This document shows positions 49,560 through 61,006 of a stretch of DNA of 64,000 bases, piece after piece. The DNA comes from Zygnema cylindricum. Its lineage: Eukaryota > Streptophyta > Zygnematophyceae > Zygnematales > Zygnemataceae. The stretch's first letter is position 1. Every line of letters begins with the position of its first letter. The stretch is from assembly GCA_037447655.1 (NCBI GenBank), contig JBBHKE010002413.1:142143-206142 (forward strand), in the 5' to 3' direction. The position numbers and the translations under genes were made by a program. The notes beneath the pieces were generated by a model. It did no database searches. It had not been told where the DNA came from and saw only the letters and a list, made by a program, of their open reading frames with translations.

Positions 49560-50470
49560 AACAAATACTGTGGAACCACAGACTCAGACATCTCCACACC
49601 GATGGTATTCGACGGATGATGAAAGAGACATTAGTCAATGGACTAAACATCACAAACGTCAAAGATACAGACAAACCATGCCATGGATGCGAGATGTGAA
49701 AATCCCACAAACTGTCGCTTCCCCAATCTGGAGGGAAGCGAGCCACGAGACCCCTTGAATTAATCCACACAAACGTGTTCGGTCAACCAGGGTGGCCTCC
49801 TGCAGCGGCAAGAGATACGCGTTGTCGTTCATAGACGACTTCACACGAATGACACACGTATACCTATTGCGCCAAAAAAGCGAAGTCTTTGCACACTTCA
49901 AATTGTTCAAAGCAGCTGCCGAGAAAAAACAAAAGGAATCCATCACAAGCACCAGGAGTGACAATGGAGGGGAATACCTTTCGTCGGAGTTCAAGGCATT
50001 TCTTGCAGCCGAGGGGATCCAACACCAATTAACAGCACCACACACACCGAAACAGAACGGGGTAGCCGAGAGGATGGATCGAACCCTCATTGAGATGACA
50101 CAAAGCATGATGGCCGTGAACTAAACAAGCCTACGGTTTTGGGGGGAAGCCCTCAACACTCTAGTATACCTACGAAACTGTTGCCCAACAAAGGCGTTAG
50201 ATCATGCGACGCCTTACAAAAGTGGAAGGGACACAAACTCGACATCTCACACTTGAAATTTTTTGGAAGCAATGCATACGTTTATAACAGCAACACCCAA
50301 GGGGGAAAACTAGCAGCAAGGGCTAAAGAGGGGACATTCCTTGGGTACACGAAAGACTGCAAGGCATATCGTGTCTTTAACCATTCCACAAACACAGTGA
50401 TAACAAGCGTGAATGTTAAGTTCGACGTGCAAATACACAGCGGGAACACTAGGAGCCCAAAATCAGCGGA
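49560..50470 (+). pseudogene. pol: Copia integrase, disrupted
   Basis: The HHCC zinc-binding motif reads WNHRLRHLHTDGIRRM then CHGCEM (ending in TGA). The catalytic core has FIDDFTRMTHVYLL, TRSDNGGEYLSSEF and NGVAERMDRTLIEM, giving the D, D and E of the DDE triad. A TAA follows at about 50,122. The C-terminal part reads LKFFGSNAYVYN, KEGTFLGYTKDCKAYRV, as in Copia integrases. Confidence 0.9.
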
Positions 50471-50879
50471 CGACTTCTCACCAAGGTTTGATAAGTGGGT
50501 GATCCTTGACGAACCAAGGCCAACCAGGACCACTCAACATGCACTTCCTGAATTGACTCAGAAATCGAGGATGAGCAAGCCGCGACTACATCGGCTGTTG
50601 ACATAAGCGATAAAGTGGAAGAGAGGGTAACAGCCTCAGAAGCACCTGAGAAAGAAGTCGGAAAAGGAAAGTCAGTTTTAACCGAGTCGCTAGCAGACAA
50701 TATTAAAACCAAATCGCACAATCTAACCAACAACCCGCCAAATCTCCACTCACTAAAAGGGGAAAGAAAGGTAAGAGGGGAACGCCAACACTTACACCAT
50801 TGGTTTTTGAGGATCGAAACAGGCGACCACCGAACAAGTTTGGAGAGTGGCTAGAGCCGAGCAAGCTGAAGCCATCAAA

Positions 50880-51720
50880 GTTTGCTAGAATGGCACGAGT
50901 GTATGAGCCAGCCGACTATAAGAGTGCATTGTCCCGCGATGACAGTGACAAATGGAGTGCTACAATTAACAAAGAGATGACGTCAATCCTTGAATATCAG
51001 ATATGGACCCTTGAAGACTTACTGCAAGGATGAAAACCCATAGGAAGCAAATAGACTATCAAAATCAAAAAGAATGCAGACGGAACAATCGAACGTTACA
51101 AAGCAAGATTGGTTGCGAAGGGTTTTTCACAAAAGGAGGGGATCGATTACCAAAAAACATTTGCGCCTATCGTGAAGTTCACATCGGTAAGGACACTTCT
51201 TGCCATTGCCGCAACCCTTGACCTTGAGATTCAGCAAATGGATGTTAAAACGGCTTTTCTCCACGGGAAAGTCGAGGAAGAGCTCTATATGGGTCAGCCA
51301 GAGGGGTTCATCGATCCAGCACACCATGAAAAGGTGTGCAAACTTTCGAAGGCACTTTATGGTCTCAAGCAGTCGTCACGACTGTGGAACATCAAGTTGG
51401 ACGAGCACATGAAAAGCCAAGGATTCACAAAGTTAGAATCGGACCATTCAGTTTATTTCAACAAAGAGTTGAGAGTCATCATAGGTGTCTACGTCGACGA
51501 TGCATTCATTATTGGAAAAACGAGAGAGATAGTGGCAAAGGTCAAAGCCATGTTCTCAATGAAATTCGAAATGAAGGATCTAGGTGACCTCGAGGACATC
51601 CTCGGGATTGAGGTAATCCGTGACAGACCCAACAAGACAATTCACTTAACCCAAAGAAAATACATTGGTGAGCTTCTTACCAAGTTCAGAATGGAGGATG
51701 CAAAAGGGAGCTCAACACCT
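50880..51720 (+). pseudogene. pol: Copia reverse transcriptase, disrupted
   Basis: After stops near 51,031 and 51,049 the frame is long and well conserved: IERYKARLVAKGFSQKEGID, TLDLEIQQMDVKTAFLHGKV, SKALYGLKQSSRLWNIKLDE, and the catalytic VYVDDAFIIG at about 51,488-51,517. It ends with LTQRKYIGELLTKF and a frame change near 51,715. Confidence 0.93.
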
Positions 51721-51739
51721 TGGAGTTTGGGGAGAAGTT

Positions 51740-52410
51740 TGTTGAGAAGCTTGAGGCTCCAACTGAACCAATCGATACGCCATACAGAGAGGCGATTAGG
51801 GCACTCATCTATGCGATGAACTGCACGCGACGTGATATTGCGGCAGCAGTGGGAGTCCTCAACCAATTCCTGCAAAAGCTAGGGAAACAACATTGGAATG
51901 CGGTTAAGCGTGTTCTAAAGTACTTCAAGGAAACCATAAACTTTTCATTGACACTTGGGGGAGATTAGAGCAACATCCAGATCCATGCATTCACAAATTC
52001 CGATTGGGGAGGTGACATTGCATCAAGAAGTTCAACGACTCGTTACCTCTGCACTCTCGGCGTCGTGAGCATATGCTGGAGTAGCTTACTCCAGAAAACT
52101 GTCGCCCTCTCCACAATGGAGGCAGAATACATGGCTGCTGCATCAACACTCAAGGAGGTTTTATGGTTAAGAGAATTTTTGCACGAGCTAGAGTTCACCC
52201 AAGAGGACAAAACATGTATCTACACTGACCGTCAGAGTTGCATAGCCCTCATTAAGAACCCAATCAACAACCCCAAAGCTATGCACTATCACTTCGTACA
52301 AGATACGGTTGCAGCGGAAGCAGTGGTATTTAAATTCGTACTTGACAACGAGAACGCTGTTGATATGCTCACAAAGGCCGTGGGAAAAGACAAGCTTTGT
52401 CTATGCTCCG
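51740..52410 (+). pseudogene. pol: Copia RNase H, disrupted
   Basis: LIYAMNCTRRDIAAAVGVLN leads into a stop at 51,966. Then NSDWGGDIASRSSTTRYLC, LSTMEAEYMAAASTLKEVLW and YTDRQSCIALIKNP give the RNase H Asp and Glu positions, followed by NAVDMLTKAVGKDK near the end. This is the last pol domain before the 3' LTR. Confidence 0.9.
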
Positions 52411-53427
52411 GGAAAGCCGGACTGGTAAGTATTGAGGATGGATTGGGTGAAATTGCAGGAAAGAGCCAAAAGGAGTCTGACAAAGAAGCTGGCAAAATCG
52501 TTATCGGATGGGAATTTTCTGTCGCTTGAATACTATAGGAAAGGAAGTTTCGACGAAAGCGTCGATCTTGGGCGCCGTCAAAATTTTGGTGCGCTAGAAA
52601 TCGCCAGCGGGTGACAAGGGACATACAGATTCTGACGGACGAATGAAAAACTAGCAATTGTTATGACGGACGCGGCGGCAAAAACTCAATTGGTACAGTT
52701 TCAAAGGACATAGCGGCTGGGACAAGTACATCAATATGTAGTCCACAACGCCGAGATTCAACTGGTACAGTTTTTAGTACAGCACATCAAGGAGAGGTAC
52801 ATTGGTACGCAATCCTTATTTTTCAGACTGCACGACAACATTTTGTACGGCGGACACATTGTGTCGGATTTTCGGGGAGCGAGTTTTGTACGCAATCGTG
52901 ATTTACAGCTCACGAGCGTGTGCCGGATTTTCAAGGAGCGAGATTTGTACGCCGACAACTCTTCATGACTTTGACATATGTACGGCGGAGTATTATTTCA
53001 AATATAGCAGACACGAACGATCATATTGGAGGTTTCGATTCAAGTACCTGTTTTCACGTCAAACACGATATCCTCGCAAAATTGAGTGGGAGTTTTGGTT
53101 TTTGGCGATCTTGAAGGATATCGACGAGGACGATATTATAAGATTTCGACCACATCGTGGAGTCGTCACGGCTTGTACGGAATTATGTTACGAAAAGTAC
53201 GGACGGCCGCTAGACTAGATTTCATTTCCTTGCACTTAGATTAGTGTGTGATGTGTGTTTTGCGGTGGAAATCATTTCAGGTGGCACTACATCATTGGAC
53301 CACATTGAGGCATGCCATTATTGCAGATCATTCCTATAGATTATAAAGGCAATGCATGGTAGATTGAAAGTTACCCACTTTTAGTATTTTGTATTCAAAC
53401 AAGCACAATCTTAGGAAAATCTCCCAT

Positions 53428-53908
53428 CCAATTTCACACCACTCTCTCTTCCGCTCATGTCCCTCTCGTCCTCCCCTCTCTCTCTTCCTCGCGCAACTCC
53501 TCCCATCTCTCCCCTCTCTTCGTCCCCTTAAACTTATCGTCCACACTCCATTCCCCTAAGTCTATTTTTCTTTCCCCATCTCCTTACCCATCCCCGTCTC
53601 TTCCCCCTCTGGCCCCTACGTATCTACCTATTTAGCTATCTCCATCCCTCTCTAGCTCCTTCCCTCTTTGCCTCCCTACTGCCTACCCTCCCTTTCATCC
53701 TTTTCCTCTTGCCTCTTCATCCAGAAAATATTTTCTAATACTACATTTGAAGCACTCAATTTAGTACACATAACTCTAATTTCCATATTTCATACAATAC
53801 GCACTCAAATAGAGAAACCTAGTTGGGCCTTAGATCCTACCTGATGCTTGGGATGTTCTTATTATCGGTGGATATGAAAAAATCGTAGCGGGGGAGAGGA
53901 ATGGAGGA
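53428..53908. repeat. Pyrimidine-rich block X, right copy
   Basis: Second copy of the block at 46,452-46,905, in the same orientation, directly after the right LTR. It contains a small insertion relative to the left copy around 53,600-53,640. Confidence 0.9.
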
Positions 53909-53912
53909 GACT

Positions 53913-55640
53913 GTCATCAAAATTCGAGCACTGCGTGCAACCTCTACACAAGAAATAATGTGGATCGTCACTATTGCAGTGACACACGATATAAAGCCCC
54001 AGCTAATACTTAGAGACAGATTTGCCTTAGTCATGGTAGACTTTTTGGTTCTCTCTCTGTCGCTCCGTACGACCATGATTGCTCTTTGTGCGGTAAAGAA
54101 CGATTATAATCCTAAAGATTTTAGGTTAGATTCCATTTAGGCTTTTGTAGAAGTGAATGTGTTCTTCCAAGGTTTTCTCTTTGATTGTTTTCCTCTCATC
54201 CAAATCACTATATACAGGAAACGGCTTCAAAAGTCGAGGTGCGGCTTGCAATGGTGAGTGGAGGGACTTGAAAAAGAATGAAGTTACTCGCACGGAGCAG
54301 ATGTAGCATCGATGAGGTCAACGGCTGCAACCGTCAATGCGCGCCGCCACGCGGCTTGGATTGACCGTGACGTCGTGCGGGTTCGCAATTCCTGAAGGAA
54401 ATCCTTTCATTCGCATCCCTATTGAAATGAAGTTCGAGAAAATTTGTTTCGGCGGCGCCTCCGCAATGCCATCACGTAGACAGAAATAGAAACTACGTTA
54501 TGTGCGCTGCGCCGCGTTGTGGTTTCCGTTCGTTTAACGTATTCGTGTACTTTGACGATACGGCAGGTCTAACTCACAGGCTATTCCTACACCCGAAGAC
54601 TAAGCTCGAACGTCTTTTTACGTTTTCGACAATTTTGTGAATTCGTCGGGGATCGTCGGAACAGGGATACAAATTACTACGAGGTTTTGTCCGACTTCTC
54701 GATTCCAAAATGTGTATGCAATGTTGTTCTGAGACAAGTGATGGCACTGCAGGTGAAGAAGATGCAGCAGTAGACATCGTAAAACAAATCAAGAGAGGAA
54801 GCTTCCACAAATACTGATGGCTGAACAGCAACTTTGACAGACTATAACTTTCGGAAAAATGCTCCTATGGTCTTGAAAAATTAACACGGTTAAGATAACG
54901 TACAAAGGAACACACACACAAAATTTAAATTAATTACGCTAACAGATCTGTGAGATATGTAAAAATGAAATTACATAAAATTGAGTGTACAGTTTTCATA
55001 TCATTTGTTCCTAAAAATCAAATTCACTAAGTCCTACTACTATACACCGAAACTACACTAAGCTGTACGGAGGCATTCCAGCCGTACATCTAACATTCTA
55101 TCATAACAAATAATTCACTACGAACAAAGTTCTATTCTACCAAATATTTACACCGAAGTTCAGACAACGTAAAGTGATAATGATCTAGTCACGCCTCGTC
55201 ACTATTTGTTGGCGGCGGCTGTCAGCGGTCCGATTAGAGGATTTGGCACCGTAGAACTGACTTCACGAAGTCCCGTGGACCTGTCGAATTTCCGTGCGTC
55301 CACAGAGGACATACTCACGCATTCTCTCAAGTGACGACGCGTGTCCCTAGTGTGAATGAACCGTGAACTCCCAACTTCACTGTCACACTAATTTTGGTAA
55401 GTACTGAACCGAGCTCAACCAAAAATAGCTTAAGTCCTGAACAGCTCTCTCTCCCTCACAGCTCTCTCTCCCTCACAGCTGAGGCATCGAGAGGACTAAA
55501 GCTTTCTAAAAACAACATGCAATGTCGTACAAGAAGACGTTGTCTATGCCCGAAAAAAAACAAAGAATGATCCAATAGGAGGACAAAAAGGGCTAGGGAC
55601 TTCCAAAAATCAGGGAAGATTTGTTAACTATATTCCAGTG
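53913..55640. other. Intergenic, with a GC-richer island near 54.3-54.6 kb
   Basis: About 300 bp around 54,290-54,560 is clearly richer in GC and CpG than its surroundings (gcgcgccgccacgcggct, cggcggcgcctcc) but has no long conserved frame. The rest is AT-rich. A short duplication 'cagctctctctccctca' occurs twice at 55,442-55,478. No gene is called. Confidence 0.35.
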
Positions 55641-55645
55641 ACACT

Positions 55646-55944
55646 GTTGAGGATCGGCGATTTTCTACCTATCGCATGGGCTCCAAAGTGAAAACTTTGA
55701 AAAATGGCCAAGCGGGGGATCGAACGCGGGACCTTGAGTTAGCCGTAGACTAGCTCTACCAACTGAGCTATTGTGCATGCAAGCGCCTGAAATCAAATTT
55801 ACTGCAATGAACGGCGCATTGGCGGAACTAGCAGATACTACAATACACACGTGTGGAGTCCGAAGTGGACAATCCTCCAACACGTCCCCTCACGATGTAC
55901 TCCATCTCGTGTGGCTTGCCAACGCCCCCTTCCTCCGATACCAT
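55646..55944 (-). mobile_element. tRNA-headed SINE-like unit, copy 1
   Basis: On the minus strand a tRNA-like head (about 55,777-55,705) contains the polymerase III A box TAGCTCAGTTGGTAGAGC and B box GTTCGATCCC. The tRNA stems are badly paired, so it is not a functional tRNA. It is followed by about 60 bp of shared tail (ccatttttcaaagttttcac, cccatgcgata). The unit is repeated directly by the next one. Confidence 0.75.
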
Positions 55945-56206
55945 GTTGAGGATTGGCGATATTTTACATATCGCATGGGCGTTAAAGTGAAAACTTTGGA
56001 AAATGGCCAAGCAGGGGATCAAACCCGGGACCTTGTGTTAGCCATAAACTAGCTCTACCAACTGAGCTACCCGGTCGATGTGCATGCAAGCGCGTGAAAC
56101 CGAATTTACTCCGCACTGGCGGAACGAGCAAATACTTCCATACACACGTGTGGAGCAGCAAATACTTCCATACACACGTGTGGAGTTCGAAGTGGACAAT
56201 CCTCAA
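55945..56206 (-). mobile_element. tRNA-headed SINE-like unit, copy 2
   Basis: The same structure as copy 1. The tRNA-like head is at about 56,076-56,005, with A box TAGCTCAGTTGGTAGAGC and a B box GTTTGATCCC. Here the 5' strand GACCGGG can still pair with CTTGGCC (six of seven, two wobbles), and the anticodon-loop position reads GGC. Near its plus-strand end the 30-bp segment 'gcaaatacttccatacacac' plus 'gtgtggag' is itself tandemly doubled (56,128-56,188). Confidence 0.75.
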
Positions 56207-56689
56207 AGAGACGCTTCAACCTTACGTCAATCTTTTCTAATTACCGTTGGCATGTTTAGGAAATCTTCATTAATTTTAATTTAGCTCATTATGTGAAAAA
56301 ATAAAATAAAAGATGAAATTCACCAAAACAAGTAATTAAGAATTAGTAGTATAACCACCCAAGAAAATTAGTGAAATCAAAAAGAAGTATATTCCATAAT
56401 AATCAATAAAACTTAAAAGTTTTCATTGATACCTTTTTTTTTTTTTTTTTTGGGTAAAATCAAGTTTCCAAACAACAAGCAGAGGGGCGGGCTCAAACGA
56501 ATGAAGCATATTCGATAGTTGGTGTTCACATCACTACACTCTTCTCCGCATAATTTTTAGCATGCAAAATTTGCGCAAGCAAACACGTGAAAAAAAGTAT
56601 ATTATTTTATATCACGAAGTGGTTAGCATGTTGTGAGGGATGTGGCTTTCAATTCATTACCTCTTAGCCAAACATATAAAAGGGGTCTT
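56207..56689. other. AT-rich spacer
   Basis: AT-rich with a T18-type homopolymer near 56,433-56,452. No gene or repeat family recognised. Confidence 0.4.
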
Positions 56690-57635
56690 GGACGTCCACT
56701 TCCATTCATGGGTCATTTGCGGAATTTTACGTCATCATCCCCGCTCCCTCTCCCTCTCACACTCTCGCTCCTATCTCACATTTCTTGGAATGAAACACGC
56801 CGATACTACAACTTTAAAAAAACCTTTTTGACTACCTTTGAGGGGATTTTGCAAGCACGTCGCGCGAGAAAAAAAATAAAAACAAAATGGGGAGGCCATG
56901 GCAAAAAAATTTGGAATTAGTGACATCGACACTGTCACAAGCGAGCATGATGTCACCATGTCACAAAACCTTGGACATCTACCATGTCACAAAAAACTAG
57001 ATGTGTACAACTGTCCTTGTTTTTGTAGATATCACCAATTGTCAGAAGTTTCGTTGTAGTCATCATCTGTCACAAGTTGTACCTACGTCTACGACAGTGA
57101 CATGTAAAAGTTCCAATTTCATTTTCGCAAATTGGGACGCCTTACAAATAATATATAGTATCTCCACTAAAATCCAAAATACCACTTCAAAGTATAGGTC
57201 ACATGGGCAACCCCTTTAAACTTGCCACGAAAAGTTACTATCTAACTCTAAGTGAATCTTAACGGGAGTGTGATGAAGCCACAAAGGATATTGTACGGAA
57301 AACATCGCCACTATATAGAGTGGGAATGTTAACATGGAATATCGACATAATATTAATGTCTACAAAAAATATAGGATTCTATGGGACACGACTAGACGAC
57401 ATGTGCATAATCTAAGTACACAACTGTTGCTATTTTGTAAACGTTATCAATTGTCGCGAGTTTTGTAGTTGTCTACAATCGTCACAAATTACACCCACGT
57501 CTACATCCGTCACAGTTTAAAGTAACGATTTCATTTCTTTTCATCGGAATGCTTTAAAAGTAGTACGGAAATTCTTTGCTAAAAAACAAAGTAACAAGAC
57601 TAAGTTTCGGTTACATGGGAAAGTGCCCTAACCAG
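56690..57635. mobile_element. GTCACAA-rich non-autonomous element(s)
   Basis: Parallels the element at the window start: 'ctccctctccctctcaca', 'tcttggaatgaaacacg', a GTCACAA/TCTACAA-rich core, 'caattgtcgcgagttttgta', and an end GGTTACATGGGAAAGTGCCC near 57,609-57,629. A second end-like sequence (gtcacatgggcaaccc) near 57,190 suggests two adjacent or nested copies. No coding capacity. Confidence 0.6.
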
Positions 57636-57980
57636 TATTGAAATTGAAAACAACATGCGAAATACACTTAATAGAAATGAGATGTCACGTGGAAGTGGTG
57701 TATTTGAAACGAGCTTCTTGTACATCACACTAATTTTGACGAATGTATGACACTAATAAAACTTTCCATGTTAGCTTAATTCTATTTGAATGTTAAAAAC
57801 ACAAATTTATGATTTTGGGCCGGAAAAAGTCGGGACAAGTTTAGAGTCATTAATACTAATAACGATCTACTAGGCCTTCGAAACACATCACCAATAAAAT
57901 AATAATAGTTATATATAAAAAAAAAAAAAAAAACTCAAAGCTCAAAACTAAAAAAAAAAACAAAAATACTCTAAACAAAC

Positions 57981-58436
57981 CATAGTTCAAAAGTAGGCGT
58001 TTTTTGGTAGGCCTTTTGTAGGCCGCCTTTAGCGTAAGTTGTGTTACGGGCTTTCCATGTGATCTTCTTAGATCGCTACTTTCATCAGCGACCGTCCGAT
58101 CGTCCGAATCTGACGATAGTCCTATCGTCAGTTGTGTTATGGGCTTTCCATGTGATCTTCTTATATCGTTAATTACATCAACGACCGTAAGATCGTCCAA
58201 ATCTGACGGTTTAAAATAAAAGTCGCTCAAAACTCACGGAAAAGGATTTTTTTGTCCTATTTTTTTTTAAATTTAGACATGACGTTTAATTCTCTATCGA
58301 TCCATGTGGAACTCAACCCTGTTACTATTTTATTTCATTTTGCGGCCAATACAATATGGGTCTTAAGGCCATATTGTATGTTTTGCATACAATAGGCATA
58401 TTGTATGGGCGTACGGTCACCTACTTTTGAACTATG
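57981..58436. mobile_element. hAT-like MITE, copy 2 (8-bp target duplication)
   Basis: CATAGTTCAAAAGTAGG and its inverse form the ends. The flanking duplication AAACAAAC is perfect (57,973-57,980 and 58,437-58,444). Length is 456 bp. The interior contains a doubled ~60-bp segment (ctttccatgtgatcttctta, gaccgtccgatcgtccgaat) and a palindromic CATACAATATG region. No coding capacity. Confidence 0.93.
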
Positions 58437-58444
58437 AAACAAAC

Positions 58445-59192
58445 TCAAACTCAAACTTTCACGGGCAAATTCCGTTGCTCCTATTTTTTTGTTTTGCCCG
58501 TTAAGTCCACGCGTCATAAACTTGAAGCCCACTGGTTTGCCGCAGTTATCCCCAATCATTTGAATTTTGGGGTCTATCTATCTTTGTAGTGCGCACTCTG
58601 CAAATCACGTGTGAAATGAGCCCACTTTGATTTTGAAGTACCTTCAATTTTGTCTTTTCTAAGAATAACGCGTTTATTGCGCAGAAGCCAGCTTCAAAAA
58701 TCTCCAATCAGATTGGACAGGTGGGCTCGCAAACTTGTCAGGGTCATTTTTGTCGTGTAGAGATGTCACGCGGAGTTGATCCGAGATAGCCGGTGGGTGG
58801 GTACAATTCGCCTTTTGTATTTCATATACGACAATTTAAAGCCACGTCATCGAAGGTCCTTTTTGGAAACGACCGAGAAACTTCGAGTTGACCAGAATGT
58901 CGGTGAGTTTTAAAATTTGAATTTGAGAGACTTTCTTTCCCGAAAAGACAAAAATCCAGTGTGAGTTGACCAAGACAAATATCTTCCGAAGGCAACCGAC
59001 TTTATCCAATACGGAGATCGTACGGAGTCTCACATGAATCTCAAACATTTAAAATTGCTGAGCTGTACACGTGCGAATCAAGTCAAACAAAACACAGACG
59101 TGCCAAAATAATTTAGCATGACGGTGCATTTCCATCAGTACGAGTTGACTGTCAGTAAAGCGTGCGACCTGGTTGTACACAAATGAACGCTA
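58445..59192. other. Spacer, nothing recognised
   Basis: Unassigned sequence between transposons. Short antisense frames have no domains. Confidence 0.35.
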
Positions 59193-59407
59193 CAACGTGA
59201 ATTGCTATTAGTGTTGATAATTTTTTGTCAATCAAAACGTCTTTTCCCGTACACACTTGTCGGATTTTGTATCTGACGGTTGCGATCGAAAGGTACGATT
59301 CTCAGCTTCCGATTGGCGGTCTCAAATTGAAAATCCAGCAAGTGTGTACGGAGAATAGATGTTTTCAGTGGCGAAAAAAGCATTAACACTAATAGCGATA
59401 CTCGGTG
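59193..59407. mobile_element. Long-TIR CACCG-type MITE
   Basis: The two halves are inverted copies over roughly 60-70 bp (gctattagtgtt, cgtcttttcccgtacacact against aacactaatagc, gtgtgtacggagaatagatg), around a centre with 'gacggttgcgatcgaaaggt'. The outermost bases have drifted (CAACGTG, CTCGGTG). Related to the elements at 0.6, 59.5 and 63.5 kb. Confidence 0.75.
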
Positions 59408-59528
59408 GATTTCCACACGTGTTGAAGATGCACAAAACTTCGGAAAGCTGAAATTTATTGGATACGATTTGGCGGAAAAATTAAATGTTTCTGTTTTTCG
59501 TACAGTAATGTAACAGTTCAGTGCTCTA

Positions 59529-59742
59529 CACCGTCGATCGTATTTAGCGTGTATGTTTTTCTGTCTCTTAAAACATCTTTTCTCCGTACACATATGTCCA
59601 ATTTTCAATTTAAGACCGCCATTCGTAAGCTGAGAATAACAACCTTTCAATCGTAACCGTCAGATCCACAATCCGACATGTATGTACGGATATAAGATGT
59701 TTTAAGAGACAAAAAAAGCATACACGCTAAATACGATCGACG
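59529..59742. mobile_element. Long-TIR CACCG-type MITE
   Basis: The left end CACCGTCGATCGTATTTAGC and right end GCTAAATACGATCGACG are inverted and continue into 'gtctcttaaaacatctt' on both sides. TA lies outside each end. Length is 214 bp. Confidence 0.85.
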
Positions 59743-60501
59743 TACTGTAAAACAATGTTCGTCGAGGAAGAAGGCCAAAATTTCGGCGGAAGTTGATTTT
59801 TTTGACCAAAAGGAATATTTCGTCTTGCTGTCGTTTCTTTGTCACTGTACGGACACATATTTTTTTCACCTGTGCCAATCTCTCTTGCAAGTGTGAAAGG
59901 GATATTTTCCGATATATGTCGTACTTTCCCTACGGCCTTCACCGCCAGAAACACGCATTGACGGTCGCGATCTCCTCTCCGTCGAAAAACGAGGCGGAAA
60001 AATCAGAAATGCTCAAAAATTATGCACCCGGCGACAAAACCTGGTGATATAGAAGATTCGCACAGCGTGACGTCACTTTTGTCTCGTCCAGCGCATCGAA
60101 GGTTACTTCTGTATATCTAACGATCGAGTCGGTGGTTACCAGAAGCAACCAAAAAACAAACAAAAAAAAAAGGAAAAAAAAAGAAAGACAACAAAAAAAG
60201 GGATTAGGGAAAATTATAAACCTTGCCGACGTCATATATACCGTACCGTACCGTCGAGTTTGTTTCACAGTTTAAAAACTGTCACGTAACTAATGGAAAC
60301 TTTCAAGTTTTGCTTCAAAAATTCCAAAATTAAAAGGGAATTGATCATGACAGTGACTGTTTTGGTTGCGCACAGTCACTTAAGTCACTTTGTCAAAAAC
60401 TGTACGTTTGAAGTACATAATGGTACAAATAAAGTACCGTTGAGTACAAATTTGACAGTCAATCGGTTGGACAACTTTGACTCTCAAAATATTGTTTCAA
60501 C

Positions 60502-60998
60502 CATAGTTCAAAAGTAGGTGACCGTACGCCCATACAATATGCCTATTGTATGCAAAACATACAATATGGCCTTAAGACCCATATTGTATTCGCCGCAAAA
60601 TGAAATAAAATAGTAACAGGGTTGAGTTGCACATGGATCGATAGAGAATTAAACGTAATGTCTAAATTTGAAAAAAAAAATAGGACAAAAAATCTATTTC
60701 TGTGAGTTTTGAGCGACTTTTTATTTAAACCGTCAGATTTGTACGATCTGACGGTCTTTGATGAAAGTAACGATCTAAGAAGATCACATGAAAAGCCCAT
60801 TACACAACTTACGATAGGACTATCGACATGAAAAGCCCATAACACAACTTTCGATAGGACTATCGTCAGATTCGGACAATCGGACGGTCGCTGATGAAAG
60901 TAGCGATCTAAGAAGATCACATGGAAAGCCCGTAACACAACTTACGCTAAAGGCGGCCTACAAAAGGCCTACCAAAAAACGCCTACTTTTGAACTATG
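60502..60998. mobile_element. hAT-like MITE, copy 3 (8-bp target duplication)
   Basis: Same ends as the other two copies, with a perfect flanking duplication GTTTCAAC (60,494-60,501 and 60,999-61,006). It is 497 bp and is close to the reverse complement of the copy at 57,981-58,436, with an additional internal repeat of 'catgaaaagcccataacaca'. Confidence 0.93.
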
Positions 60999-61006
60999 GT
61001 TTCAAC

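Larger units (their letters stand above)
46910..53418 (+). mobile_element. Decayed Ty1/Copia LTR retrotransposon
   Basis: LTR-like sequence at 46,910-46,966 and 47,600-47,861 matches 53,095-53,418 (gcgatcttgaag, gaccacat, cacggcttgtacggaattat, ttgcacttagattagtgtgt, ggaccacattgaggcatgcc). The left LTR lacks the part corresponding to about 52,640-53,090 and is split by a 640-bp insertion. Between the LTRs lie gag, protease, integrase, RT and RNase H in Copia order (integrase before RT). The exact LTR tips, primer-binding site and polypurine tract could not be fixed. Many stops show the copy is dead. Confidence 0.9.

Noticed and set aside
56005-56076. Functional tRNA-Ala(GGC) gene on the minus strand
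   Set aside because: A and B boxes are present, but the anticodon and T stems have mismatches and the same head recurs in a tandem SINE-like unit, so it is a derived pseudo-tRNA.
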